Assembly (NCBI GenBank): GCA_047602645.1
Contig: JASGGU010000040.1
Location: 1-33,134 of the forward strand
Direction: 5' to 3'
Length of the DNA: 33,134 bases
Source: JAEYFP01 sp047602645
GTDB lineage: Bacteria > Bacillota > Clostridia > Lachnospirales > Lachnospiraceae
Under the pieces are notes generated by a model. The model had not been told where the DNA came from and did no database searches. It was given only the letters and a program-made list of their open reading frames with translations. The stretch's first letter is position 1; each line of letters begins with the position of its first letter. Both the position numbers and the translations under genes were made by a program. Below are positions 22,166 to 31,537 of the stretch, piece by piece.

Positions 22166-23185
22166 TTAGTTTTCTCCGACAGACGCCGTCTTAAATTCTA
22201 TACGGTATAAAAGCGTATGCTCCCGGTTCTCAAGCTCCCATCGGACGGAAAGTACATCCAACAGCTCTCTGACAAGCTGTTCGGACAGATCCGGAAGCGA
22301 ATGATTCACGATACCCTTAAGCGTTATTTCAAATACAGCGCGTTGTGAACCGAGCAGTTCTGAGGAAATCAATATCCCGCACTTCCCCATTACGACTGCG
22401 CCGCATTTTGCAAGCAGCCAAAGAGCAAAACGGATATTAACGACCTTTGCCTTCCTTATACACCCGCTAAGGCAGCTGTTAATTCCCTCCGTATAAAAAT
22501 CCGGATACTCCCTTTTGATTTCCTCCATATCGTGAAGTATTAATGATTCAAAGCCGTTACTATTCGTCGTACCCGTCGTTCGCATTTTCAGCATCGTCGT
22601 AAAGATATCCTCAATCATTCCGTACTGTTCTTCAAAACATGGCGAATCCGGCACACACATCCCTTTTAACTGAGTCAGTAAAATCTGTGTGATCGTATTC
22701 AGCTTATAATAGCTGTATTGCTGTTTTTTAAGTGCATCTGTCAGACTGCCGAGTATTTTTTCAAATTCTGCCTTCTCTTTGTTGAACAGATACTCCTGCT
22801 TTTTTTGTTCGGCAGCGCTTTTCATATACATGAGAACAGCATCGATTTCTTCAATAATCTCATCGATATCCCACGGTGCCGGAAACAGCTTGCGAACCTG
22901 ATACCGGTTCACAAGCATTGTCACGAGCAGCGGATCCTCCTCCTCAAGGCAGACAGCAACCACCATCTCCGGATACCGGGTACAGTGATCCAAAAACTCA
23001 TCAAGCCGCATACCCGGTATCTTGCAGGATATTAGCAACACGGCCATTTCCTGTCCTCGCAAAATATCCAGTGCTTCAGCTGCGGAGGCCGCTGTAAATA
23101 ATTGTATGCCACGCTCGGCAAACCGCTTCCGAAATCGCTCTGCAAACTCCTTATTTTCCTGAATATAGAGGATTCCTTTTTCCAT
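22166..23185 (-). CDS. Degenerate response-regulator receiver protein with C-terminal unknown domain
   Basis: 339 residues. The first 120 have the receiver pattern: ILYIQENKEFAERFRKRFAE, TAASAAEALDIL, AVLLISCKIPGM, MVVAVCLEEEDPL and KLFPAPWDIDEIIEEI. The phospho-accepting Asp is replaced by Ser53 (LLIS), and the usual conserved Lys before Pro appears as Ala (FPAPW), so it is probably not phosphorylated. A Lys/Glu-rich helix (about 118-165) leads into a 170-residue domain I do not recognise. Its last part (GILISSELLGSQRAVFEITL, TLLYRIEFKTA) faintly resembles the final strands of histidine-kinase-like ATPases, but no N, G1 or G2 boxes are seen. It begins 29 bases after htpG and is probably transcribed with it, ending at the terminator 22084-22130. 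Confidence 0.75.
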   Translation of the reverse strand: MEKGILYIQENKEFAERFRKRFAERGIQLFTAASAAEALDILRGQEMAVLLISCKIPGMRLDEFLDHCTRYPEMVVAVCLEEEDPLLVTMLVNRYQVRKLFPAPWDIDEIIEEIDAVLMYMKSAAEQKKQEYLFNKEKAEFEKILGSLTDALKKQQYSYYKLNTITQILLTQLKGMCVPDSPCFEEQYGMIEDIFTTMLKMRTTGTTNSNGFESLILHDMEEIKREYPDFYTEGINSCLSGCIRKAKVVNIRFALWLLAKCGAVVMGKCGILISSELLGSQRAVFEITLKGIVNHSLPDLSEQLVRELLDVLSVRWELENREHTLLYRIEFKTASVGEN

Positions 23186-23214
23186 CCGACTTCCCTGCCG
23201 TATTTTACGGTAAT

Positions 23215-25317
23215 TTATTTGGTTAAAAGCAGCATAATTTCATTGCTTCTTGCAACAAACTTCGTCATGGCCTCCGGCGACAGGGGCTTATTAGAGAGTA
23301 CCGCAAGATCATAAAGCTGCTCACAGATCATCGGTACATTTTCACTGTCCTTATTTTCAAAAATATACTGGACGAGCTTGTTTCCCACATTCAGGACAAG
23401 TGTTTCTCCGTCCTCGCCGAACATACCCATATCCATACCGGACATATTGTACATTTTCATCATATCCTGCATCCGGCGGCTTTCCTCTGAAACCGTCAGC
23501 ATCGAAGAAACAGCTTCATTTTTAAGCTTCTCTACCTTGACCTCTAATTTTTCCTTATGCAGCACCTTTCTGAACAGCTCGGAAAGTGTCGTCGTCTTCT
23601 CGGCTATTGTCTCCTTGTCTGCATCAGATACCTCTTCCTTGAACGAATCCGTCAGATCCGAATCGATTCTCTGGAACTTAATATCTTCATTTTTAGACTC
23701 AAGCTGGGACACGAACGGCTGGTCAATATTATGCGTCAGAATAACCGCGTCGATCCCCTGCTCCTTGAACATGTTGATGTACTGGGACTGCTGCTTCTCA
23801 TCCGTCACATAGTAAATGACCTTTCTGGGTGCTTTTTCTTCACTGCCGGCTTCTTCGTCATTTTCCTCGTCTACGACCTCTGCCTCCACTTTTTCGCCGT
23901 TCTCATCAGAAGCAGTCTCCTCGTTCTTCTTGTCAAGCTCCAGACATTCCGGCAGCGTTAAGTAGTTACCTTCCAAATTCTTAAACAGGATATAATCCGT
24001 CATTTTTTCACAGAACTTATCATCCTTTAAGCAGCCGAATTTGATAAACGGACTGATATCATCCCAATACTTCTCATATTCCTCTTTCTCGGTCTTGCAC
24101 ATGCCCGAAAGCTTATCTGCAACCTTTTTGGAAATATAATCGGAGATCTTCTTTACAAAACCGTCATTCTGCAGCGCGCTTCTCGATACATTCAGCGGCA
24201 GATCCGGACAATCAATCACACCCTTTAAGAGCATCAAAAACTCCGGAATAACCTCCTTGATGTTGTCTGCGATGAATACCTGATTATTGTACAGCTTAAT
24301 GGTTCCCTCCATTGATTCATATTCCATATTGATTTTCGGGAAATAGAGGATTCCCTTCAAATTAAACGGATAGTCCATATTCAAATGAATCCAGAACAAA
24401 GGCTCCTTATAATCCATGAATACTTTTCTGTAAAATTCCAAATATTCTTCCTTCGTGCATTCGTTCGGATGCTTTGTCCAAAGCGGCTGCGTATCGTTGA
24501 TGGAAACCGGACGCTTTTCGATTTTCAGCTTTTCCTTTGCCGGAGATACTTCTACCTGCTCCTTCGTGCCATCCTCATTTTCCTTTTCCTCATACTTCGC
24601 CTCTTCCTTGATTTCTTCGATCACAACATCCTTTTCAGTCTTGTCGGCTTTGTCGATTGTCTCATATTCCGGCTCTGCATTTGCCTTTTCCAGATAAATG
24701 GGCACCGGCATAAAGGAACAGTATTTCTTCATGACCTCTCTTGCACGGTATTCGTTACAAAACTCAACACTCGCTTCATTTAAAAAGAGTGTGATTTCCG
24801 TACCTACTTCAGTCTTCGTACCCTCGTCAAGCGTATATACGGTACCGCCGTCACATTCCCAATGAACCGGCTTTGAACCCTCCTTATAGGAAAGTGTGTC
24901 GATATGCACATCATCCGCCACCATGAATGCGGAGTAAAAGCCGAGTCCAAAATGACCGATAATCTGATCCTCGTTTGTCTTGTCCTTATATTTTTCCAAA
25001 AATGCGGTCGCACCGGAAAAAGCAATCTGTGTAATGTATTCCTCAACCTCATTAGCATCCATACCGATACCGGCATCGATAAACTTCATCGTCTTTTCCT
25101 CAGGATTTACAATCACCCTGATTTTGTTCTCATGTCCTTCCGGAAATGAGTATTCTCCCATCATATCAAGCTTTTTCAGCTTTGTGATCGCATCACATCC
25201 ATTGGAAATCAACTCCCTCACAAAAATATCATGGTCCGAATATAACCACTTCTTGATAATTGGAAAAATATTATCACTGTTGATCGATAAATTACCTTGT
25301 TTTACTGCCATTCCCAT
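23215..25317 (-). CDS. htpG: Hsp90-family chaperone HtpG
   Basis: 700 residues, longer than the usual 620-640. The N-terminal ATP-binding domain shows ELISNGCDAITKLKKL, FIDAGIGMDANEVEEYI, SGATAFLEKY and IGHFGLGFYSAFMVADDV. The middle domain includes PLFWIHLNMDYPFNLKGILY and LPLNVSRSALQNDGFVKKIS. Two acidic insertions account for the extra length: about residues 215-265 (EEIKEEAKYEEKENEDGTKE) and about 460-490 (VEAEVVDEENDEEAGSEEK). The C-terminal dimerisation domain follows. It helps fold proteins under heat and other stress. ATG 25317 follows GAAAGG. A perfect CIRCE lies upstream, so it is likely an HrcA target here, unlike htpG of Bacillus subtilis, which is not in the HrcA class. Confidence 0.97.
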   Translation of the reverse strand: MGMAVKQGNLSINSDNIFPIIKKWLYSDHDIFVRELISNGCDAITKLKKLDMMGEYSFPEGHENKIRVIVNPEEKTMKFIDAGIGMDANEVEEYITQIAFSGATAFLEKYKDKTNEDQIIGHFGLGFYSAFMVADDVHIDTLSYKEGSKPVHWECDGGTVYTLDEGTKTEVGTEITLFLNEASVEFCNEYRAREVMKKYCSFMPVPIYLEKANAEPEYETIDKADKTEKDVVIEEIKEEAKYEEKENEDGTKEQVEVSPAKEKLKIEKRPVSINDTQPLWTKHPNECTKEEYLEFYRKVFMDYKEPLFWIHLNMDYPFNLKGILYFPKINMEYESMEGTIKLYNNQVFIADNIKEVIPEFLMLLKGVIDCPDLPLNVSRSALQNDGFVKKISDYISKKVADKLSGMCKTEKEEYEKYWDDISPFIKFGCLKDDKFCEKMTDYILFKNLEGNYLTLPECLELDKKNEETASDENGEKVEAEVVDEENDEEAGSEEKAPRKVIYYVTDEKQQSQYINMFKEQGIDAVILTHNIDQPFVSQLESKNEDIKFQRIDSDLTDSFKEEVSDADKETIAEKTTTLSELFRKVLHKEKLEVKVEKLKNEAVSSMLTVSEESRRMQDMMKMYNMSGMDMGMFGEDGETLVLNVGNKLVQYIFENKDSENVPMICEQLYDLAVLSNKPLSPEAMTKFVARSNEIMLLLTK

Positions 25318-25368
25318 ACATCCCTTTCCTGAATAATATTGTATAGCCGTTTTTCGTTATCATATAAA

Positions 25369-25397
25369 AGTTTAATAGCAGTCAGCAAAAAAGTCAA
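25369..25397 (-). promoter_or_regulatory. Sigma-A promoter of htpG
   Basis: TTGACT (25392-25397), 17 bp, TAAACT (25369-25374) on the minus strand. It lies six bases downstream of the CIRCE. Confidence 0.75.
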
Positions 25398-25403
25398 GAA
25401 AAA

Positions 25404-25430
25404 TTAGCACTCATTTTACATGAGTGCTAA
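25404..25430. promoter_or_regulatory. CIRCE element (HrcA operator)
   Basis: TTAGCACTC-N9-GAGTGCTAA, an exact match to the CIRCE consensus. It lies just upstream of the htpG -35 box and 33 bases after the end of the PrsA-like gene. Confidence 0.97.
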
Positions 25431-25462
25431 TAATTTATGATTTCTTTATAATTTATTTAGAA

Positions 25463-26554
25463 TTATCCGGCAGCCACGACAAAATATTTATCATAAATAG
25501 TAAAGAAGCTCGTCGTGTTTACATTTTCATTTTTCTGATAGGTCACGGATTCCCAAAGCGGTGCATTTAAGTTTGAGGTCAGTGTCTTAACATATTCGTC
25601 ATATACCTGATTAAACGCCTCCTGACGCCTCTTTGCCACAATAGACTGTTTGTTCACATCTGTTTCTTCCTGGTTAAATGTGCTGACACACTGCAGCACA
25701 TGATAACCATATTCCGTTTCGATAATGCCGCTGATCTGCCCTGTTTCAAGATTAAAGGCAGCCTCCTCATAGACAGCAGGCATCACACCGCGCCCAAAGC
25801 TGTATTCTAACTGTGTATCCTCATTATAGTCGGCGGCCAGTACATCAAAGTCCTCACCATCATTCAGCTTTTGTACAACCTCCCGAATCCGCTCATAGGC
25901 ACTCTGCTTCTGATTTTCCGTAAATTCTGCTTTGTTTCCCTGCGAATCAGTCGAATAAGTCTTAACTAAAATACTTTTTACGGTAATTGTGCGCGCCTCG
26001 TCATCGCTGATTTCAGGGTTCACCTCATCTGTGATGACATGGTAAAGCTTGTCTGCAACTGCAAATTCATGATAAAGCTGTTCAATGGTCGCCTCATCCA
26101 CACCCATCAGCGCAATTTCGCTGCTGTTCAGAGAAGAAAAATATTCTCTGGCCGCAGCCGCAACCTTTTCCTCTTCCTCCCGGCTAAGCTCTGTTTCATA
26201 CTGTGCGGCAAGCAGATTCATGACCTTAATCTGCGCAATACGGGCGATGATTGTTTCTTTATATTCCTGTTCCATCGTCCCATCCGCCACCGGCACCTGC
26301 CAGATTTCAGAACCGAATATCTGATCATACTGGTTTTCCGAATTCACCAGATATACCATGATCTCCGGTAACATACAGGAGCTGTTTTCGATCCGAAATA
26401 CCTCGCCCTGCTCAAAATCCGTCGTCAGGACGATTTCCGTCTTTTTATCTTTTTTACATCCCGCAAGCACTGCCGGCAAAAAAAGTACTATTAGAAATAA
26501 CAGACAGCTCGTCAGCAACCGCACGAGCGCCCCTTCGTTCTTTTTACCTTGCAT
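25463..26554 (-). CDS. PrsA-like peptidyl-prolyl isomerase lipoprotein
   Basis: 363 residues. A lipoprotein signal: MQGKKNEGALVRLLTSCLLF, hydrophobic core, lipobox LAGC with Cys33. A SurA/PrsA-type N-terminal helical region follows (about 60-180). The parvulin PPIase domain is at about 180-295 (ITVKSILVKTY, LNDGEDFDVLAADYNED, EAAFNLETGQISGIIETEYG, YHVLQCV), which catalyses proline isomerisation and helps secreted proteins fold outside the membrane. Upstream in-frame ATG 26590 has no ribosome binding site. ATG 26554 has GAGG four bases away; an internal GTG (residue 11, AAGGGG upstream) would also give a good signal peptide. It starts 38 bases after the FAD gene, likely in one transcript. Confidence 0.88.
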   Translation of the reverse strand: MQGKKNEGALVRLLTSCLLFLIVLFLPAVLAGCKKDKKTEIVLTTDFEQGEVFRIENSSCMLPEIMVYLVNSENQYDQIFGSEIWQVPVADGTMEQEYKETIIARIAQIKVMNLLAAQYETELSREEEEKVAAAAREYFSSLNSSEIALMGVDEATIEQLYHEFAVADKLYHVITDEVNPEISDDEARTITVKSILVKTYSTDSQGNKAEFTENQKQSAYERIREVVQKLNDGEDFDVLAADYNEDTQLEYSFGRGVMPAVYEEAAFNLETGQISGIIETEYGYHVLQCVSTFNQEETDVNKQSIVAKRRQEAFNQVYDEYVKTLTSNLNAPLWESVTYQKNENVNTTSFFTIYDKYFVVAAG

Positions 26555-26592
26555 ATGACCTCTGACCCTGATGATATGATACGGCGGCATGA

Positions 26593-27999
26593 TTACAGTT
26601 CAGCATTCTTATCTAAAATACTGCGCGCCACGCTGATCCCGTTCGCAGATGCCTGCTGCAGCCCTCTTGTGACTCCGGCACCGTCTCCGATTGCAAACAA
26701 CCCTCTGATACTGGTTTCAAAATCTGTGTTGACAACGACCTTGTTTGAGTAAAATTTGACCTCAACCCCGTAAAGCAGCGTCTCATCGCTTGCCAAACCC
26801 GGTGTCACCTTATCAAGCGCCAGTATCATTTCCTCAATATCCACCATGATTCGATGCGGGAATACAAGCGACAGATCGCCCGGTACGGCATCCTTTAACG
26901 TCGGAATCAAGTTATTCCTGCAAAGGCGTTCCTCGGTTGTTCTCCTGCCCCTCTTAAAATCGCCGAACGTCTGCACCAGAATACGGCCGCCGCAAAGCAT
27001 GTTGGAAAGCTGTGCGATTTGCTTACCGTATTCGATCGGCGTCTTGAACGGCTTTGTGAAGTTCTTCGATACGAGTATCGCAAAGTTTGTATTGTTTGTT
27101 TTATAATCCTTAGATTTGTAAGCGTGTCCGTTGACGACTGCCAGCCCGTTTTCATAATATTCTGTTGCCACCTCACCCGATGGATTCGTACAGAATGTCC
27201 GCACCTTATCATCAAACGTCGGTGTATGGTAAATCAGCTTCGCCTCATACAGGTTTTCATTGAGAAACTGCATGACCTCGTCGCGCACCTCTACGCGCAC
27301 ACCGACATCCACTGTGCCTACCTGTGTCTCCACACCTGCCTCACCGCATAAATGACTGAACCAGTCAGCACCTTCTCTGCCAACCGCTACAACGATTTCA
27401 TCGGCCAGAAACGTCTCTTCTTTACCGGCCACAACACCCTTCGCTTGGCCGTTTTCAATCAGTATCTGGTGTACCATTGTGTTAAATTTCAGCTCGACGC
27501 CGCATTCCTCCAAATGATGCTGGAGCTTTGCGTAAATCTTATAGCCCTCCTCTGTCCCAAGGTGTCGAATCGGACATTCCACGAGCTTTAAGTTTGCATT
27601 AATCGCCTTCCGCCTGATTTCACGAATTTCAGCCGCCTTATCCAAGCCGTACACCTTCGTGTCCGCACCAAATTTCAGATAAATATTGTCCGATTCCCTA
27701 ATCAATTCGATTGCTTTATCATAGCCCAAAATATCCGGCAGATTACCGCCTACATCCGGAGAAAGTGAAAGCTTCCCGTCCGAAAATGCACCCGCACCCG
27801 CAAAGCCTGTCGTAATGGCGCATGGCTTGCAGCCGACGCATACTTTTGTATCCCGCTTCGGACACTTTCTCTGTTCGATCGAACGCCCTTTCTCTATCAT
27901 CAGAATTTTCATATCCGGTTTTTTCTCTATTAATTCATAAGCGCAGAAAATTCCGGAGGGACCTGCTCCAACAATTATCACATCATATTTTTTACTCAT
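26593..27999 (-). CDS. FAD-dependent oxidoreductase (uncharacterised dehydrogenase, COG2509 type)
   Basis: 468 residues. The N-terminal dinucleotide fold is clear: YDVIIVGAGPSGIFCAYEL, with G11-x-G13-x-x-G16, and MIEKG at the end of the second strand. A cysteine cluster follows (RKCPKRDTKVCVGCKPC), then GFAGAGAFSDGKL, conserved in this family of uncharacterised FAD dehydrogenases. The C-terminal FAD contact is GLFAIGDGAGVTRGLQQASA. It probably oxidises or reduces an unknown substrate in the cytosol. The frame is open to 28017, but GGAGG lies six bases before ATG 27999, which gives MSKKYDVIIVG. It has its own extended -10 promoter and precedes the PrsA-like gene. Confidence 0.92.
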   Translation of the reverse strand: MSKKYDVIIVGAGPSGIFCAYELIEKKPDMKILMIEKGRSIEQRKCPKRDTKVCVGCKPCAITTGFAGAGAFSDGKLSLSPDVGGNLPDILGYDKAIELIRESDNIYLKFGADTKVYGLDKAAEIREIRRKAINANLKLVECPIRHLGTEEGYKIYAKLQHHLEECGVELKFNTMVHQILIENGQAKGVVAGKEETFLADEIVVAVGREGADWFSHLCGEAGVETQVGTVDVGVRVEVRDEVMQFLNENLYEAKLIYHTPTFDDKVRTFCTNPSGEVATEYYENGLAVVNGHAYKSKDYKTNNTNFAILVSKNFTKPFKTPIEYGKQIAQLSNMLCGGRILVQTFGDFKRGRRTTEERLCRNNLIPTLKDAVPGDLSLVFPHRIMVDIEEMILALDKVTPGLASDETLLYGVEVKFYSNKVVVNTDFETSIRGLFAIGDGAGVTRGLQQASANGISVARSILDKNAEL

Positions 28000-28049
28000 T
28001 TTTATCCTCCCGTCCATACGGCGCTAATTTTTTCATACATGCAGATAAC

Positions 28050-28078
28050 ATTGTATCACAACCTTCGCTAAAAGAAAA
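28050..28078 (-). promoter_or_regulatory. Extended -10 promoter of the FAD oxidoreductase gene
   Basis: TACAAT (28050-28055) preceded by TGA gives TGATACAAT on the minus strand. The -35 hexamer (TTTTCT) is weak. Confidence 0.55.
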
Positions 28079-28088
28079 TAGCGATCTG

Positions 28089-30374
28089 CTATTCAACCCC
28101 CGTCCTGAAGCCTCCGGCCTCCATATGTACATGGCTGCCGCCTGTACGCTCTTTTGTAACAACAATCTGCTTGTCAATACGCTCCCTAAGTTCTGCTACA
28201 TGGGAAATAATACCTACGAGCCGATTGCCCTCCGTCAGGTTATTTAGTGCACGCATGGCCTGCTCCAAGGCTTCTTCGTCGAGCGTTCCAAACCCTTCGT
28301 CAATAAACATCGAATCCAGGTGAATACCGCCCGAGGCCGACTGAATTTCATCGGCAAGTCCCAGTGCGAGGCTTAAGGAAGCCATAAAGGTTTCTCCTCC
28401 CGAAAGCGTCTTGACGTTTCTAAACGTCGCGTTGTAGTGATCGATAACATCTAATTCCAGACCGCTCTGGCTCTGGCGGTTGCCGGACTGTCCCCTTCGC
28501 TTCAGCTCATACTGTCCGCCGCTCATCATCATAAATCTGGTGTTTGCCCTGCCGATAATCTTATCAAAATAAACCATCTGCACATATGCCTCCAGCATGA
28601 TCTTTTCTTTTCCGCTGACGGTCCCGTTTACTGTATTGGAAAGCGCGCGCACCCACTGCCATCGCTCTTCCGTTTTTTTCTGTGCCTCCCATTGATTTTG
28701 GATATTGGAAAGACACTTTGCATCTGCTTCCATCCAAAGCAGCAGCCGCTGTTTTTTAGAACGTTGTGCTTCAAGTTCCTCTTTACAAAGGCGGATCACT
28801 CCTTTTAAGACCTCCATGGAATTTTCATCCAAAAGCTCCATCGCGGAGTCCGCTTCGGCAAGCTGTACCGTAAGCGCTTCCTCGCGCGCCCGTTCCGTAA
28901 GCGCCGCCTGCTCTGCTGCCTTTAACTGCCGCTCTGCTTTTGTAAGGCGCTCGGCATATTCTTCCTTTGCAATTTTTCTGCCGGCACTCCTGGTTACATC
29001 AACGCCGACACAGCCGCCTTCCAATGCCGCTTCCATCCTGTGCGTAATTTCCTCAAGCCGGTTTTCTGCATTGATTACCTTGTCAGCCAGAAGTCCGGCC
29101 TGCAGGCTCAACTCTGACGCTGTCCGATTATATTGGTCGCATTGTTCCTTTTCGCGTTCCAACGCTTCGCGCGTCAATGCCTGCCCCGCATCTTTACTCA
29201 AAACAGCCTTGCGCGGATGTTCCGTCGAGCCACAGACCGGACACGGCTCACCGTCCTTTAATTCCGCAGCCAGAATGCCTGCCTGCTCATCCAGAAATTG
29301 TTTTTGATGACTCATATACATACGATTGGCGTTCGCACTCCGCTCGGATGCTGTTTGATAGCTTTCCCGCGTCTGCGCCGCATGCCTGCGCTGCTCTTCA
29401 AGCTCCTGCTCCGCATACAGTTTCTGAATGACCGCCTCTGTTCCCCGTTCCTTCTGATAATTCTCCCTAGACCGGGCCAGTATCTCTTCGCATTGCTCTC
29501 TGCGCCTTGTTGCCTCTAAAAGAGTATGCCGCAAACGCAGAATATTTTCCTGCTTTCCGGCGAGCTTGTTTTTTTCCTCGAGTTTTGCCTCAGATCGGCT
29601 AATTTGTTCGTCAAGCTCCTCTTGTTCCGCTTTTCCGCGTTTCAAATATTCCTTAAGCAGGATCAGCAGATGACCCCGGTCCTCCATCCGAATCGCCTCG
29701 CCGAGCTGCTCCTTCATCTCTTCATCCTTATAAAGAATGCCCGCGGCATACTGCCGAATGCTCCCGTCATAATTTTCGTACTGCTCTTTTAAGCCGGACG
29801 ACTCGGACTTTAAATAATTCTGGAAAATCTGATAGGGTGTCGTCCGAAACAACCGCCTGAAAATCCGGCTCCGCTCTTCCGTCGATGCAAATAAGAGTTT
29901 TCTGAATTCCCCTTGCGCCAGCATACAGATTTGTGTAAACTGGCTGCAGCTAAGGCCGACCAGCTCCTCCATCTGCCTTGTAACGGCTGCATAGCCGGTA
30001 ACGATACTTCCGTCCGGCAGATACAACACAGCTTCCGCCTTCTGCTTTGTCTCTCCGCCGCCCTTTTTGGCCGGCCGTATGTATTCCGGATTTCTGACAA
30101 CCCGATATTCCTTCCCAGCATAGGTAAACAGAAGCTCCACATAGGTCGCACAATCCGCGGCGGCATACTGGCTTCGAAACATCGTAGGCTCCCTGAATTC
30201 CCCGCTGGCCGTTCCAAACAGCGCAAATGAAATTGCATCAAAAATCATCGTCTTGCCCGCTCCGGTGTCCCCCGTAATTAGATACAGGCCCTTACCGCCA
30301 AGCCGCGTAAAATCGATTGTCGTTTCCGCCGCATAAGGTCCGAATGCACAGAGCGTCAGTTTATTTGGCTTCAT
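28089..30374 (-). CDS. sbcC: Exonuclease SbcC subunit (Rad50-like ATPase)
   Basis: 761 residues. With SbcD it forms the ATP-dependent nuclease that cuts DNA hairpins and blocked ends. The Walker A GDTGAGKT is at 35-42 in the family start LTLCAFGPYAAETTIDF; the Q-loop region reads MLAQGEFRKLLFAS. Long coiled coils (about 210-620) flank the zinc hook Cys378-Pro-Val-Cys381 (PCPVCGSTEHPR). The ABC signature LSGGETFMASLSLALGLADE and Walker B MFIDEGFGTLD follow. It is shorter than the 1000-residue E. coli protein because the coiled coils are shorter. The frame is open to 30431, but ATG 30374, six bases after GGAGG, is the right start; it overlaps the end of sbcD by 14 bases, indicating coupling. 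Confidence 0.96.
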   Translation of the reverse strand: MKPNKLTLCAFGPYAAETTIDFTRLGGKGLYLITGDTGAGKTMIFDAISFALFGTASGEFREPTMFRSQYAAADCATYVELLFTYAGKEYRVVRNPEYIRPAKKGGGETKQKAEAVLYLPDGSIVTGYAAVTRQMEELVGLSCSQFTQICMLAQGEFRKLLFASTEERSRIFRRLFRTTPYQIFQNYLKSESSGLKEQYENYDGSIRQYAAGILYKDEEMKEQLGEAIRMEDRGHLLILLKEYLKRGKAEQEELDEQISRSEAKLEEKNKLAGKQENILRLRHTLLEATRRREQCEEILARSRENYQKERGTEAVIQKLYAEQELEEQRRHAAQTRESYQTASERSANANRMYMSHQKQFLDEQAGILAAELKDGEPCPVCGSTEHPRKAVLSKDAGQALTREALEREKEQCDQYNRTASELSLQAGLLADKVINAENRLEEITHRMEAALEGGCVGVDVTRSAGRKIAKEEYAERLTKAERQLKAAEQAALTERAREEALTVQLAEADSAMELLDENSMEVLKGVIRLCKEELEAQRSKKQRLLLWMEADAKCLSNIQNQWEAQKKTEERWQWVRALSNTVNGTVSGKEKIMLEAYVQMVYFDKIIGRANTRFMMMSGGQYELKRRGQSGNRQSQSGLELDVIDHYNATFRNVKTLSGGETFMASLSLALGLADEIQSASGGIHLDSMFIDEGFGTLDEEALEQAMRALNNLTEGNRLVGIISHVAELRERIDKQIVVTKERTGGSHVHMEAGGFRTGVE

Positions 30375-31512
30375 CGCTTTCCTCCCATATCTTCTCAAAC
30401 AAAGCTTCGCTGTAATGTTTCTGCTGTTCACTCATTTCGCGATGGTTCTGCAGCCGGTACAGTTCTTCCAAAAACTCAAGCGGCGTGCGCTTCTGTACCT
30501 GTTCTTCCGAAATTTCCGATGTCATTGCCTGATTTCTCGTCCGTGTATTATCATAGGTAAGCTTTAAGACATTCGGATAAACCGCACGCAGCTTTCCGAT
30601 CGCATCCGGAATATCTTCCTCATCGGTCAGCGTAATCTGTAAATAATCCTTAACCGCCGTCCCCCGGTAGGTTTCCCGCGCGGTCAGCTTAAGATAGCTT
30701 CCTTTCATGCACCGCATGTCATGCAGCGGCACAAGCGGCACGGTTCTCACAGCAACCGCTCCCTTTTCAGCAAATTCCACGATTGACACAGATTTTTGAT
30801 GCGCCGCCTCGGAAAAAGAATATTTAAGCGGCGTCCCGCAATAGCGAACCGTTTCCCTTCCGATTTGCTGAGGGCCGTGCAAATGTCCAAGTGCCACATA
30901 ATCAAAATCTCCAAACAGCGATGCGGGTATTTGCTCCAGACCGCCGATGAGAAGCTCCTCCGATTCACACGTTTCAGCTCCCGCCACAAACTGGTGCAGC
31001 ATCAGCACATTTCGTTTTTCGAGATCCACCTTCATATGTGCTAAAACAACCCGTATCGCCTGCTCGTAATTTTCAACTTCTGCTTCGGGGTAAATGTGCT
31101 TCACGTGCGCAGGCTTTAAAAACGGCAGCATATGAATACAGATCTCGCCATAGCCGTCTTTCAGCGTCACACAGCGCACATTTCCGTCATAAACCGGAGA
31201 AAAATAAATTTCCTGTTTAACAAGTACATCCGACGCAAAGGAAATACGCTCCGCCGAATCATGATTTCCGCTGATAATGCAAAGTGGAAGTCCCCGTCCC
31301 GCACAAAAGGTTAAAAAGCTGTCAAATAAGCGGATCGCCTCCACAGGAGGAACCGCCTTATCGTAAATATCTCCCGCAATCAGAATGCCCTCCACCGATT
31401 CGTTTTGTATGATTATTTTTATCTCCTCAAGAATATACTCCTGCTCTTCAATAAAATTCGCCTCGTAGATTCTTTTTCCCAAATGCAGGTCCGATAAATG
31501 CATCAGTTTCAT
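30361..31512 (-). CDS. sbcD: Exonuclease SbcD subunit (Mre11-like nuclease)
   Basis: 383 residues, normal length. The metallophosphoesterase motifs are all visible: DLHLG (Asp8, His10), IAGDIYD, SGNHDSAERI, MLHQFV and GHLHGPQ, binding two Mn2+ at the active site. The C-terminal capping region (about 250-350) contacts SbcC. It has 3'-5' exonuclease and endonuclease activity with SbcC. ATG 31512 has GGGAGG five bases upstream; the longer frame from 31548 would overlap the preceding gene. It starts 25 bases after the YdcF-family gene and overlaps sbcC by 14 bases, so the three form an operon. Confidence 0.97.
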   Translation of the reverse strand: MKLMHLSDLHLGKRIYEANFIEEQEYILEEIKIIIQNESVEGILIAGDIYDKAVPPVEAIRLFDSFLTFCAGRGLPLCIISGNHDSAERISFASDVLVKQEIYFSPVYDGNVRCVTLKDGYGEICIHMLPFLKPAHVKHIYPEAEVENYEQAIRVVLAHMKVDLEKRNVLMLHQFVAGAETCESEELLIGGLEQIPASLFGDFDYVALGHLHGPQQIGRETVRYCGTPLKYSFSEAAHQKSVSIVEFAEKGAVAVRTVPLVPLHDMRCMKGSYLKLTARETYRGTAVKDYLQITLTDEEDIPDAIGKLRAVYPNVLKLTYDNTRTRNQAMTSEISEEQVQKRTPLEFLEELYRLQNHREMSEQQKHYSEALFEKIWEESDEAK

Positions 31513-31537
31513 AATGACCTCCCTGTTTTTATTCTTT

